The position numbers and the translations under genes were made by a program. Below are positions 1-7,566 of a stretch of 14,525 nucleotides of DNA, in pieces. Origin of the DNA: Crocinitomicaceae bacterium (GTDB taxonomy: Bacteria; Bacteroidota; Bacteroidia; Flavobacteriales_D; Crocinitomicaceae); the NCBI GenBank assembly GCA_030833265.1, contig JAURHO010000027.1:1-14525 (forward strand). Direction: 5' to 3'. The notes beneath the pieces were generated by a model. The model saw only the letters and a list, made by a program, of their open reading frames with translations. It did no database searches and had not been told where the DNA came from. The stretch's first letter is position 1; each line of letters starts with the position of its first letter.

Positions 1-1074
1 CACATGTTGCCAATTTACCGTCAACAAGATGGGGGTAATTCGCAAGAGAAAAATAAAAAGGTATTCAAAAAGGCTACACAAGCTTTAGCAAGAAACAGAA
101 ACTTATTGGTTTTTGGTGAGGGCATTACAGATGACATTTTTGAAAGAAGATTAAAGCCTATCAAAAAAGGAGCAATTCGCATTGGTTTTACTGCGCTTGA
201 AGACCTCAATTGGTCTGTTGAAATCAAGGTGCAGGGTTTAGGGATCAACTATACGAATCCTGGTGTGCTGCGGAGCGAGGTACTTATTGCTGGTGCTGAG
301 CCTATTGTTTTAAATGACTACAAGGATGCTTACCTTGAAAATCCGAGCAAGGTCATTACTGAACTCAACCGTGAGCTCGAAACGCGCATGCAGGCACAAA
401 TCACCCACGTTCAGACCGATGAAAATGTGATTTTGCATGAGCGCATCATGATGCTTACGCGCAAAGGAATGCACGTGGATTGCTTTGACCCGCAATTAAG
501 TTTGGAAGCCCGTTGGGCTTATTCTCAAGCGCTCGCCACCAAACTAAACAACGGTAGTTTAGCGGCAGCATCCAATTGGAACGAGCTCGAAGCATCTATA
601 GACAACTATTTCACGGCGCAAGATAAAATTCAAATAAAGGAGGCTGAATTGTATAATTACAAGCTCAATTCATCTTGGCGTCAAAATACGATCCTTCAAT
701 TAATAGGTTGGTTCCCAATTTTTCTTTTGGGGCTAGTTCATATTGCACTTCCTTATCTTTTTGTGAAGCGCTTTGTAGAAAAGAGCTTTAAAAGACGCGT
801 TTTTTGGTCTGGTGCAAAAATGGGAATGCTCTTGGTATTAATTCCAGTCTGGAATCTCATTTTACTCGGCATTGCAACCAACTTTATCGAATTAAATTGC
901 CTTGTTTGGCTGGGCTATTTTTTAGCACTCAACTTTGTAGCGCATGGTTTCCATCGTTTTGTAGCAGCCTACCGCAGGCTTAAAAAATCGAAAAGTTTCA
1001 ACGCACAAAAATTAAATGAACTTGTTATTCATCGAACAGCTCTTTTGAAGTTGCTCCAGGAAAACGGACTCTAG
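1..1074 (+). CDS. PlsC-like phospholipid/glycerol acyltransferase, membrane-associated, 5'-truncated by the window
   Basis: The frame is open from base 1, so the first visible ATG (base 4) is probably internal and the upstream part, including the catalytic HX4D motif, lies outside the window. Residues here are counted from that ATG. MLPIYR at 1-6, LLVFGEGI at 34-41 and RLKPIKKGAIRI at 49-60 fit blocks II-III of the PlsC family, which transfers acyl chains to lysophosphatidate or a related lipid at the inner face of the membrane. The usual FPEG block reads FGEG here. The rest of the protein (about 100-225) is soluble and not diagnostic. It is followed by hydrophobic segments near 230-254, 273-292 and 298-318 and a basic C-terminus. 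It ends three bases before lipA, so the two are probably cotranscribed. The family assignment is fairly secure; the exact substrate is unknown. Confidence 0.8.
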   Translation, partial: HMLPIYRQQDGGNSQEKNKKVFKKATQALARNRNLLVFGEGITDDIFERRLKPIKKGAIRIGFTALEDLNWSVEIKVQGLGINYTNPGVLRSEVLIAGAEPIVLNDYKDAYLENPSKVITELNRELETRMQAQITHVQTDENVILHERIMMLTRKGMHVDCFDPQLSLEARWAYSQALATKLNNGSLAAASNWNELEASIDNYFTAQDKIQIKEAELYNYKLNSSWRQNTILQLIGWFPIFLLGLVHIALPYLFVKRFVEKSFKRRVFWSGAKMGMLLVLIPVWNLILLGIATNFIELNCLVWLGYFLALNFVAHGFHRFVAAYRRLKKSKSFNAQKLNELVIHRTALLKLLQENGL

Positions 1075-1077
1075 AAA

Positions 1078-1935
1078 ATGGAAGAAAGCACAAGAATTAA
1101 AAAGCCGAAGTGGTTACGCGTCAAGTTGCCAACAGGCGAGAATTACAGAAAGGTTCGCGGCCTAGTAGACCAGCATAATTTGCATACCATTTGTGAGTCA
1201 GGTAGCTGCCCGAACATGGGCGAATGCTGGGGCGAAGGAACAGCAACCTTTATGATACTTGGCAATATTTGCACCCGTTCATGTGGTTTTTGCGGCGTAC
1301 AAACAGGAAAGCCTGATGCAGTAGATATTTACGAGCCAGGTAAGGTGGCTAATTCGGTCAAGATAATGGGTGTGAAACATGCGGTCATTACTTCGGTAGA
1401 CCGCGATGACCTCAAAGATGGTGGCTCAGAAATTTGGGCGCAAACAATTCGGGCCATTCGCCAACAAAGCCCGGGAACTACACTAGAAACACTGATTCCG
1501 GATTTTGCAGGCAATTGGGAAAATTTACAAGTTTTAATCAATGCCGCTCCAGAAATTGTATCTCACAACCTTGAAACAGTCAGAAGGCTCACCAAGCAAG
1601 TTCGTATACAAGCCAAATACGACAGAAGTTTAGAATTGCTTTTCAGGCTAAAAAAGGGGGGCATGCGCACAAAATCAGGTGTCATGCTTGGTTTGGGTGA
1701 AACGGAAGAAGAAGTCATCGAAACGATGCAAGACTTGCGCGCTGTTCAGGTTGATATTTTAACACTGGGTCAGTATTTGCAACCTACGCCAAAACACCTG
1801 CCCGTTGCGGCTTTTATTGAGCCCGCTCAATTTGATTATTACAAAAAGTTGGGGCTTGAAATGGGTTTTAGATATGTGGAAAGTGGCCCTTTGGTGCGTT
1901 CCTCTTATCATGCTGAGAAACATTTGTTTGATTGA
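1078..1935 (+). CDS. lipA: Lipoyl synthase (radical SAM)
   Basis: Inserts two sulfur atoms at C6 and C8 of protein-bound octanoyl groups, making the lipoyl cofactor of pyruvate and 2-oxoglutarate dehydrogenases and the glycine cleavage system. The 285-residue length is normal for LipA. The auxiliary [4Fe-4S] cluster that donates sulfur is marked by C39, C44 and C50 (CX4CX5C, in CESGSCPNMGEC). The radical SAM cluster is marked by C65, C69 and C72 (CX3CX2C). The C-terminal RSSYHA at 274-279 contains the serine that ligates the auxiliary cluster in this family. LGLGETEEEV near 204-213 and LGQYLQPT near 231-238 are also typical. The ATG at 1078 gives the usual basic N-terminal arm (KKPKWLRVKLP). 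No lipB is visible nearby. The gene follows the acyltransferase gene by three bases. Confidence 0.98.
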   Translation: MEESTRIKKPKWLRVKLPTGENYRKVRGLVDQHNLHTICESGSCPNMGECWGEGTATFMILGNICTRSCGFCGVQTGKPDAVDIYEPGKVANSVKIMGVKHAVITSVDRDDLKDGGSEIWAQTIRAIRQQSPGTTLETLIPDFAGNWENLQVLINAAPEIVSHNLETVRRLTKQVRIQAKYDRSLELLFRLKKGGMRTKSGVMLGLGETEEEVIETMQDLRAVQVDILTLGQYLQPTPKHLPVAAFIEPAQFDYYKKLGLEMGFRYVESGPLVRSSYHAEKHLFD

Positions 1936-1949
1936 AAGAAATTTCAATC
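1930..1949 (+). other. Perfect hairpin overlapping the lipA stop codon
   Basis: GATTGAAA (1930-1937) and TTTCAATC (1942-1949) are perfect 8-base inverted repeats around a GAAA tetraloop. The TGA stop of lipA (1933-1935) lies in the left arm. No T tract follows directly; the next bases are mixed and then A-rich. It may act as a weak terminator or as a 3' end stabilising structure for the acyltransferase-lipA mRNA. The stem has only two G-C pairs near its ends, so its strength is modest. Confidence 0.4.
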
Positions 1950-2037
1950 CAGCACCTAATAAAAATTTATTAAAAAAATGTGTCTTACGCCGTTAGAATG
2001 TCGGTTTATTAAGAGAATATTTCTTAATTTGGCACAC

Positions 2038-2045
2038 TAAACTTG
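2038..2045 (+). promoter_or_regulatory. Weak candidate -7 promoter element for the T9SS-secreted protein gene
   Basis: TAAACTTG differs by one base from the Bacteroidota -7 consensus TAnnTTTG and would place a start site roughly 12 bases before the ATG at 2065. No matching -33 TTG is visible at the expected distance. The 129-base spacer 1936-2064 is otherwise A/T-rich, and a promoter is expected somewhere in it because a new large gene begins here. Confidence 0.25.
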
Positions 2046-2064
2046 TACCATAAATAAATTATCT

Positions 2065-4986
2065 ATGAATAAGAAGGTCTATGTATTTGGTTCTGTGGTC
2101 ATTGCGAGTGCTTTAGCGCTTGTTTTTGCGTTCAACCAATTATTGCCAAAAACGGCATTTTATCGTCAGGCAAACTTATCTGTATTGAAGGAAGGTTCTT
2201 CTAACGATGCGATGGCTTGGCTCAAAGCGCGTTACGTTGATGTAACTACCGGGCAACCTGTTTCTAATGAAACGCTCATCCAGATCGAAAAAGAAATTCG
2301 CAAAATGAGCAAATCAAAAACAGTTGTTTTTGAATCATTGGGCCCTGATAACATCGGGGGGCGTACACGTGCTATCTGCATTGACCGCACCAACATTAAC
2401 AGAGTTTGGGCTGGAGGTGTTTCAGGAGGTCTTTTTGTTTCAAACAACAAAGGAAATTTCTGGGAACGCGTCACCACTTATTTTGATGCAGGTGCCAACC
2501 CATTTATCTCTAGCATGACCATGACCCCAGACAACACTTTGTATGTTGCAACTGGTTCTAACGACGAAGGTTGGGGTGGAAATGGCGTATGGTACACCAC
2601 AGATTTTGGTGCTACCTGGAATAAAATCCCTGGTACAACAAGCTGTACTGAAGTTGCAAGTTCAAACGCAGACAACTACGTTTGGATGGCAACAGCATCA
2701 GGTCTTAAAAAATGGCAAGTGGGCGATGCTGCTATGACTGCAGTTCAAGGATCAACCGGTGGTTGTTTCGCTCTTCAAGTTTCGAAAAATGGTCAGGTAA
2801 TTGTTGCGGCCTACGGTGCAAACAAAACTTTTGTTTCTACAAATGGTGGGGCTAGTTTCGATGACAAATCGGGCTCTATCGCTAGTAATTTAGTACCAAC
2901 TGGTGCTGCAAGAATCGAATATGCTATTTCACCTACCTCAAATTCAAGTGGGAACTACTCTTTGTATGCAACAAGAACCAACTCAAACTTGCTTTCAATG
3001 CACGTCTCTCATGACAACGGTGCAACCTGGACACAGTTCGTAGGCCCATCTGCGCCACCAAATGAATTTGATATCTACAGAAACCAAGGAACTTACAATA
3101 GCATTCTTTCAGTTGATCCAACCGATCCTGAGCGTTTATTAATTGGCGGTATCGATGTTTGGGAATGGAAGCAAACGGTCAATAATCCTCCATCTGGTGG
3201 TTTTGAAAAAATTTCTTTGTGGTTTGCAAATCCAAGCTCTCCAACTTATGTACACGCCGACAACCACGAAATGAAATGGGATAACAACAACCGTCTTTAT
3301 GTAGGTAATGACGGAGGAATTGGTATCACACAAGATAAAGGGCAAAATTGGTATCCAGCAAACCGTGGCTATAACGTGACTCAATTCTACGGAATTGCTT
3401 TTGACGCAGGTGGTCGTGTAATGGGTGGCGCTCAAGACAACGGAACGCTATACAATGATTTCAGCTTATCAACCTATCAGGAATTCCGCGAAGTTGGTGG
3501 AGGTGATGGTTTTGAATGTGAGATTTCTTTCTTCAACCCAAATGTCATGTTCTCCTCTGTTTACTACAACACAATTTCTCGTTCAGGAGACCGCGGTGTA
3601 AACTTTACAAACTTTTCACCAAATCTTCCGGGTACCTATGACCCACCAGGAACAGACGGTAGTTCATATCACCCATTCCACACTGAGCTTTTCTTAGCTG
3701 AAAACTACGATCAAAACTCTAAAGACTCAGTTACTTATGTTCCTACCAAGAATTATTCAGCGGGTACAGTTTTACGCGTTCCTTCTTTAGCTTCGGGTGA
3801 TACTATAAACTATCAAACCCAAAACGCTTTGTATTTTGACGACACGCTTTATTACGACCCAACACTAACTTCAAATGGCGTTAACTACGGTATCAATGCT
3901 GCTACCGGCGAAACTGTCGAAATGGGAACTGATACAGTCATTTTCAACGTGGCTTGGGATACACTCCGTATTCAAGACCCATACCAATCATGGTTCTTGG
4001 TTTATGTCAACGCAAATGGTGGAGAGCTTTGGGGAACGCGTAATGCAACGCGCTTCTCAGTAACTAATCCGGGTTGGGTTTGTATTGCTAAAGGTATTGG
4101 CGGTGGTTTATTCAATTCAGTTGACGTTGAGTTTTCACGTGACTTAAATCATTGTTACATCAGTGCTGGAAATGGCGTATGGAGACTCGATGGTTTAGGT
4201 TCAATCTACACAAGTGATCCTAACTTTACCTCTAAGGTGAGTTATGTTACGCAGGGTTCTACAACAACTCCTCCAACTGCAACAACAATTACCAAGATCA
4301 CTACTGTTTCTTACGAAGGAATAGCCGTGAATCCTAATAATGAAAATGACCTCATTTGTTTTGCAGGTTTCAATGGAACTAACAAGCGCACAAATAATGC
4401 CACTGCAAATGCACCAACATTTACAAATTTAGGTGCCATTGTTTCTGGTATTGCCACATATGATGGTATTATTGATCGCAATAATCCTGATATTTTAGTT
4501 GTAGGTACCTCTAGTGGCGCATTCATTTCTGAAAATGGTGGTTTAACTTGGGAAAATGCATCTGCAGGTTTCGAAGGAACCCCTGTTTATGAAGTGCGTC
4601 AAAACTGGAGATCCTTTGATGAAGGAAATGGTCGTCCAGGAGAAATCTACCTCGGAACCTTTGGTCGTGGTATCTGGAGAACTACTCAGTACCTTTCCAC
4701 TCAAAATAATGATGGGATTTCTAACGAGGCCTTCAAAACAAAATTGAAAGCTTACCCTAACCCAACGCGTGACAACACCAACCTCACGTTTGAATTAGCA
4801 AATAGCGGTAAGGTATTCGTTCAGGTATACTCGATCACAGGTCGTTTAGTGCTTTCTAAAGAAGCATACATGAACGAAGGAACACAAGACATCTCTTTAG
4901 ATAGTTCTGATCTTCCAAATGGTACTTACATCGTTAAGTTTACTTCTGGTAAACAATCAGACACTGCTAAGTTCATCAAAATGTAA
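2065..4986 (+). CDS. Secreted beta-propeller (Asp-box/BNR, VPS10-like) protein with T9SS type A C-terminal sorting domain
   Basis: A 973-residue exported protein. The N-terminus (KK followed by a hydrophobic stretch at about 5-25) is a signal peptide or signal anchor. Asp-box motifs of the S-x-D/N-x-G-x-x-W/F type occur at 126-133, 178-185, 258-265, 315-322, 422-429 and 822-829, with a degenerate copy at 505-514. This is the pattern of sialidase/VPS10-like beta-propellers. The opening GPDNIGGRTRAI near 93-104 and the repeated AGGVSGG or GTFGRGIW signatures are common in Bacteroidota proteins of this class. Residues about 525-672 lack Asp boxes and look like an inserted segment. Residues about 893-973 start with KAYPNP and form a type A sorting domain, which directs passage through the T9SS and attachment or release at the cell surface. 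No catalytic residues are identifiable, so a binding or structural role is as likely as an enzymatic one. It is transcribed alone and ends at a strong terminator. Confidence 0.92.
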   Translation: MNKKVYVFGSVVIASALALVFAFNQLLPKTAFYRQANLSVLKEGSSNDAMAWLKARYVDVTTGQPVSNETLIQIEKEIRKMSKSKTVVFESLGPDNIGGRTRAICIDRTNINRVWAGGVSGGLFVSNNKGNFWERVTTYFDAGANPFISSMTMTPDNTLYVATGSNDEGWGGNGVWYTTDFGATWNKIPGTTSCTEVASSNADNYVWMATASGLKKWQVGDAAMTAVQGSTGGCFALQVSKNGQVIVAAYGANKTFVSTNGGASFDDKSGSIASNLVPTGAARIEYAISPTSNSSGNYSLYATRTNSNLLSMHVSHDNGATWTQFVGPSAPPNEFDIYRNQGTYNSILSVDPTDPERLLIGGIDVWEWKQTVNNPPSGGFEKISLWFANPSSPTYVHADNHEMKWDNNNRLYVGNDGGIGITQDKGQNWYPANRGYNVTQFYGIAFDAGGRVMGGAQDNGTLYNDFSLSTYQEFREVGGGDGFECEISFFNPNVMFSSVYYNTISRSGDRGVNFTNFSPNLPGTYDPPGTDGSSYHPFHTELFLAENYDQNSKDSVTYVPTKNYSAGTVLRVPSLASGDTINYQTQNALYFDDTLYYDPTLTSNGVNYGINAATGETVEMGTDTVIFNVAWDTLRIQDPYQSWFLVYVNANGGELWGTRNATRFSVTNPGWVCIAKGIGGGLFNSVDVEFSRDLNHCYISAGNGVWRLDGLGSIYTSDPNFTSKVSYVTQGSTTTPPTATTITKITTVSYEGIAVNPNNENDLICFAGFNGTNKRTNNATANAPTFTNLGAIVSGIATYDGIIDRNNPDILVVGTSSGAFISENGGLTWENASAGFEGTPVYEVRQNWRSFDEGNGRPGEIYLGTFGRGIWRTTQYLSTQNNDGISNEAFKTKLKAYPNPTRDNTNLTFELANSGKVFVQVYSITGRLVLSKEAYMNEGTQDISLDSSDLPNGTYIVKFTSGKQSDTAKFIKM

Positions 4987-5006
4987 TTAGAGAATTTTCT
5001 CAATAG

Positions 5007-5037
5007 AAAAGGGGAGCTGAAAAGCTCCCCTTTTTTT
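5007..5037. terminator. Bidirectional rho-independent terminator between converging units
   Basis: GGGGAGCT (5011-5018) and AGCTCCCC (5023-5030) form a perfect GC-rich 8-base stem around a GAAA loop. A run of seven T follows at 5031-5037 and four A precede at 5007-5010, extending the stem with A-T pairs. Read on the + strand it terminates the T9SS protein gene, 20 bases after its stop. Read on the - strand the shorter T tract ends the cbb3 operon, whose last stop codon (5036-5038) overlaps the structure. Confidence 0.93.
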
Positions 5038-5743
5038 ATTTACAATGAACCGCAGAAGGCTGTCCATGTTGTTGGAAATCTAATTGAGGACTCAGATAGG
5101 GAATCCCTAAGCCTAAACCTCTCAAGATCAATAAAAGACCAATGAATAATAAAAGGACTTTTTGGGTGTAACGCGGTAAATAAGCGAGTAGTTTTTGTTG
5201 ACCGATTAACGGTATAAAAAACATTATGGGCAAGGTTCCAAGGCCGAAAAAGAGCATTGAAAATATCGTTTCCATTAAACTTGTAGCGCTCAAAGAAAAG
5301 ATCAAGGCGGTGTATACCATACCACAGGGAAGAAATCCGTTGAGGGCTCCAAAAAGATATGGGCGCAAAGGTACTGGCGCTTTCTTAACACTTGAAAAAC
5401 GATTGGAAATGGCTTTGCCAACAAAGGCACTTAAATACCGAATGCCAAACCATGTTTCTATGGAGCCAACAAAAGTACTGAGCACCATCAAGATTCCTGT
5501 AGCTATACTGACCCATTGAATCGCGCCGAGCATCCAATTTTGAAGCCCAATTAAACCGATCAGAAAGCCCAAGTAGGTATAACTTGAAATTCTTCCCAGA
5601 TTGTAAAGCCCAGAACCTAAGATCGCTTTGTGTTTTGTTGCCTTATTTATGGGTGCCGCGAGTGCTAAAGGCCCGCACATACCTACGCAATGTAAACTGG
5701 CTTGTAAGCCAATTAAAAAAGCGAATATGAGATGTGTAATCAT
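5036..5743 (-). CDS. TauE/SafE (DsbD-like transmembrane) family protein, putative cbb3 oxidase assembly factor
   Basis: A 235-residue polytopic membrane protein with about six hydrophobic segments. The N-terminal SLHCVGMCGP puts C19 and C23 in a CX3C arrangement next to H18, and LPCGMVY puts C140 in a later helix. This pair of signatures is typical of the 'sulfite exporter TauE/SafE' or UreH-like/DsbD_2 transmembrane family. Cys and His in such motifs could bind a metal or pass thiol electrons. The gene is last in the cbb3 operon and its ATG overlaps the ccoH stop codon (ATGA), so it is translationally coupled. Context therefore suggests a role in copper or redox supply during oxidase assembly rather than sulfite export. 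That is inference; the family annotation itself is secure. The C-terminus ends in HCK, a possible additional metal ligand. Confidence 0.85.
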   Translation of the reverse strand: MITHLIFAFLIGLQASLHCVGMCGPLALAAPINKATKHKAILGSGLYNLGRISSYTYLGFLIGLIGLQNWMLGAIQWVSIATGILMVLSTFVGSIETWFGIRYLSAFVGKAISNRFSSVKKAPVPLRPYLFGALNGFLPCGMVYTALIFSLSATSLMETIFSMLFFGLGTLPIMFFIPLIGQQKLLAYLPRYTQKVLLLFIGLLLILRGLGLGIPYLSPQLDFQQHGQPSAVHCK

Positions 5744-6159
5744 TTGCGCAGAAAGGAGGTCCGCTGAAGATAAGTTTTACCGTTTACTTGATAGCGTAGC
5801 TCAATCGCATAATTGCCTTTTTTTAGTTGAGCCACAGGAAAAGAGTTGCCGATTTTTAAATCCAATTCGAGATCTCCGCGCTTGTCATTATAACACATAA
5901 ACGAAACATGTAATTTTTCGATGGGTAGGTTTTGTTTCGATTTGAAATGCAGCAATCCTAGCTCTTGCCTCATTTCAACAGGATTTTTCGCATTTTCAGC
6001 TCTTTGTAGGGCAGCCATGTCTGCATCAAGCGTTTGTTCTTGTTCGTAATAATCTTCGGCAATCAATTCTGAAGACTCGTTGGTAATCACAAATACCATA
6101 TAGCCAATAAAGAGCACAAAAGTGATCATGGCAACAATTACTGCGTTTCTAAAGCTCAT
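5740..6159 (-). CDS. ccoH: cbb3 oxidase assembly protein CcoH (FixH family)
   Basis: A 139-residue protein with one N-terminal membrane helix (about 7-26) and a periplasmic domain. The segment after the helix, ELIAEDYYEQE at about 31-41, is the recognisable FixH/CcoH signature. In other bacteria CcoH is needed for stable assembly of the cbb3 complex and stays associated with it, but its chemistry is unclear. The gene starts two bases after the ccoG stop and ends in an ATGA overlap with the TauE/SafE-like gene. Apart from the N-terminal part the sequence is divergent, as is usual for the family, so the call rests on motif, topology and position together. Confidence 0.88.
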   Translation of the reverse strand: MSFRNAVIVAMITFVLFIGYMVFVITNESSELIAEDYYEQEQTLDADMAALQRAENAKNPVEMRQELGLLHFKSKQNLPIEKLHVSFMCYNDKRGDLELDLKIGNSFPVAQLKKGNYAIELRYQVNGKTYLQRTSFLRK

Positions 6160-6161
6160 AT

Positions 6162-7559
6162 TTAAAGTTTTGGTCCGAAAAATTTTGTTTTTACGCGTTG
6201 AATCAGTTTGCCGTTCCCGTATATCAAAACCCTGATTTTCTGAGTTCCACCGCCTATGTACTTATAGGGAAAACGGATAATCAATCGCTCTTTTAGTTCG
6301 GTTTCTGGTTTCAATACCAAGTTCTTTTTTACGGTCTGAATTTGGCCCTTCGGATCTTCTAATTTGAAGCGGATTTGAAAATAGTGATGGGTTTTATTCA
6401 GTAGATTGACTTCGTAAATATTGGTAATGTGTCCGTTGTCATCCATTTGATAGGTTGAACCTCTTTGACGGATCAAAGTGGTTTGAAAATCCTTGCGCGT
6501 AACAATCAGAATCGTTAAGGTTATTAATAGCCCAATTAAAAGTAGCGAATAGGCTTTAACGCGACGTGTCCATTGGAAGGGTAAGCGTGTTTGAATTCCC
6601 TTTTCAGAAACGAAACGAACCAACCCTTTTTCTTGACCAACGGCCGTCATCATGTGGTCACAAGCATCAATGCAAGCCGTACAATTGATGCATTCAAGTT
6701 GCGTACCGTTGCGTATATCAATTCCGGTCGGACAAACGTGAATACAATGCAGGCAGTCAATGCAGTCTCCTTTTCCATTGGCGTTCCGATCTTCTCCTTT
6801 TTTGATCTTCGCACGGCTTTCTCCTCTAACGTGGTCATAAGCCACCACCATTGAGTTTTCATCGAGTAAAACGCCTTGCAAACGGCCGTAAGGACAGATC
6901 GTTGTGCATACTTGTTCTCTTAGAAAGGCGAATACTCCGTAAAATGCATAGGTAAAAATGATAATAGCAATAAGGCCACCAAGATGCGCACCAAGTGGAT
7001 CATGTTGAATCCGCCATAATCCATCTGAACCAATAATGTAAGCAAGAAAGGTATTGGCAATCAAGAAAGAGAGCAACCAAAAAATAATGTGTTTGCTCGT
7101 TTTTTTAAAGATTTTACTTGCGGTCCAAGGTGCGTTGGCAAGTAGCCGTTGTGCAGCGGCATCACCTTCTATCCAATATTCGATTCGTCTGAAAACCATT
7201 TCCATAAAAATGGTTTGTGGGCAAACCCAGCCGCAAAATATACGCCCGTAAATGATGGTAAAGAGAATGACAAATACCACCCCAAGAATCAGAAAAACTG
7301 CAAACAGATAAAGGTCTTGTGGCCAAAATACTTGCCCCAAAATAACAAACTTGCGTTCGACGATATTGAGCATCAATAGGGGTTCTGAATTGATGCGAAG
7401 GTGTGGTCCGGCAAAAAGAAAAGCTAATAATAAATAAGCAACAATTTTGCGTTTGTTGTAGAACGAGCCAGAAGGCTTCTTTGGATAGATCCAAATGCGT
7501 TTACCTTGTTCATTGACCGTAGCAATTCGATCTCGAAATGCATCATGCTGCTCGTCCAT
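6162..7559 (-). CDS. ccoG: cbb3 oxidase maturation polyferredoxin CcoG (FixG/RdxA)
   Basis: A 465-residue membrane iron-sulfur protein; characterised CcoG proteins reduce Cu(II) to Cu(I) for oxidase assembly. Membrane helices lie near 40-52, 83-103, 157-177, 194-213 and 336-353. Two 4Fe-4S ferredoxin motifs are intact: C266, C269, C272, C276 followed by P, and C290, C293, C296, C300. Two further membrane-proximal CX3CP pairs are present, C109/C113 (FCGWVCP) and C218/C222 (CTTICP), which belong to the NapH/CcoG-type membrane core. Residues about 355-465 form the periplasmic Ig-like C-terminal domain of FixG. The gene lies seven bases after ccoP and two before ccoH, in the usual GH order. Confidence 0.97.
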   Translation of the reverse strand: MDEQHDAFRDRIATVNEQGKRIWIYPKKPSGSFYNKRKIVAYLLLAFLFAGPHLRINSEPLLMLNIVERKFVILGQVFWPQDLYLFAVFLILGVVFVILFTIIYGRIFCGWVCPQTIFMEMVFRRIEYWIEGDAAAQRLLANAPWTASKIFKKTSKHIIFWLLSFLIANTFLAYIIGSDGLWRIQHDPLGAHLGGLIAIIIFTYAFYGVFAFLREQVCTTICPYGRLQGVLLDENSMVVAYDHVRGESRAKIKKGEDRNANGKGDCIDCLHCIHVCPTGIDIRNGTQLECINCTACIDACDHMMTAVGQEKGLVRFVSEKGIQTRLPFQWTRRVKAYSLLLIGLLITLTILIVTRKDFQTTLIRQRGSTYQMDDNGHITNIYEVNLLNKTHHYFQIRFKLEDPKGQIQTVKKNLVLKPETELKERLIIRFPYKYIGGGTQKIRVLIYGNGKLIQRVKTKFFGPKL

Positions 7560-7566
7560 CGCTTAT

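Noticed and set aside
1957..1972. A/T-only inverted repeat TAATAAA/TTTATTA after lipA
   Set aside because: The loop of two bases is too small, the stem is all A-T, and such repeats are expected by chance in an A/T-rich spacer.
1805..1996. 63-codon + strand frame extending past the lipA stop
   Set aside because: It mostly overlaps lipA in another frame and its product shows no recognisable feature.
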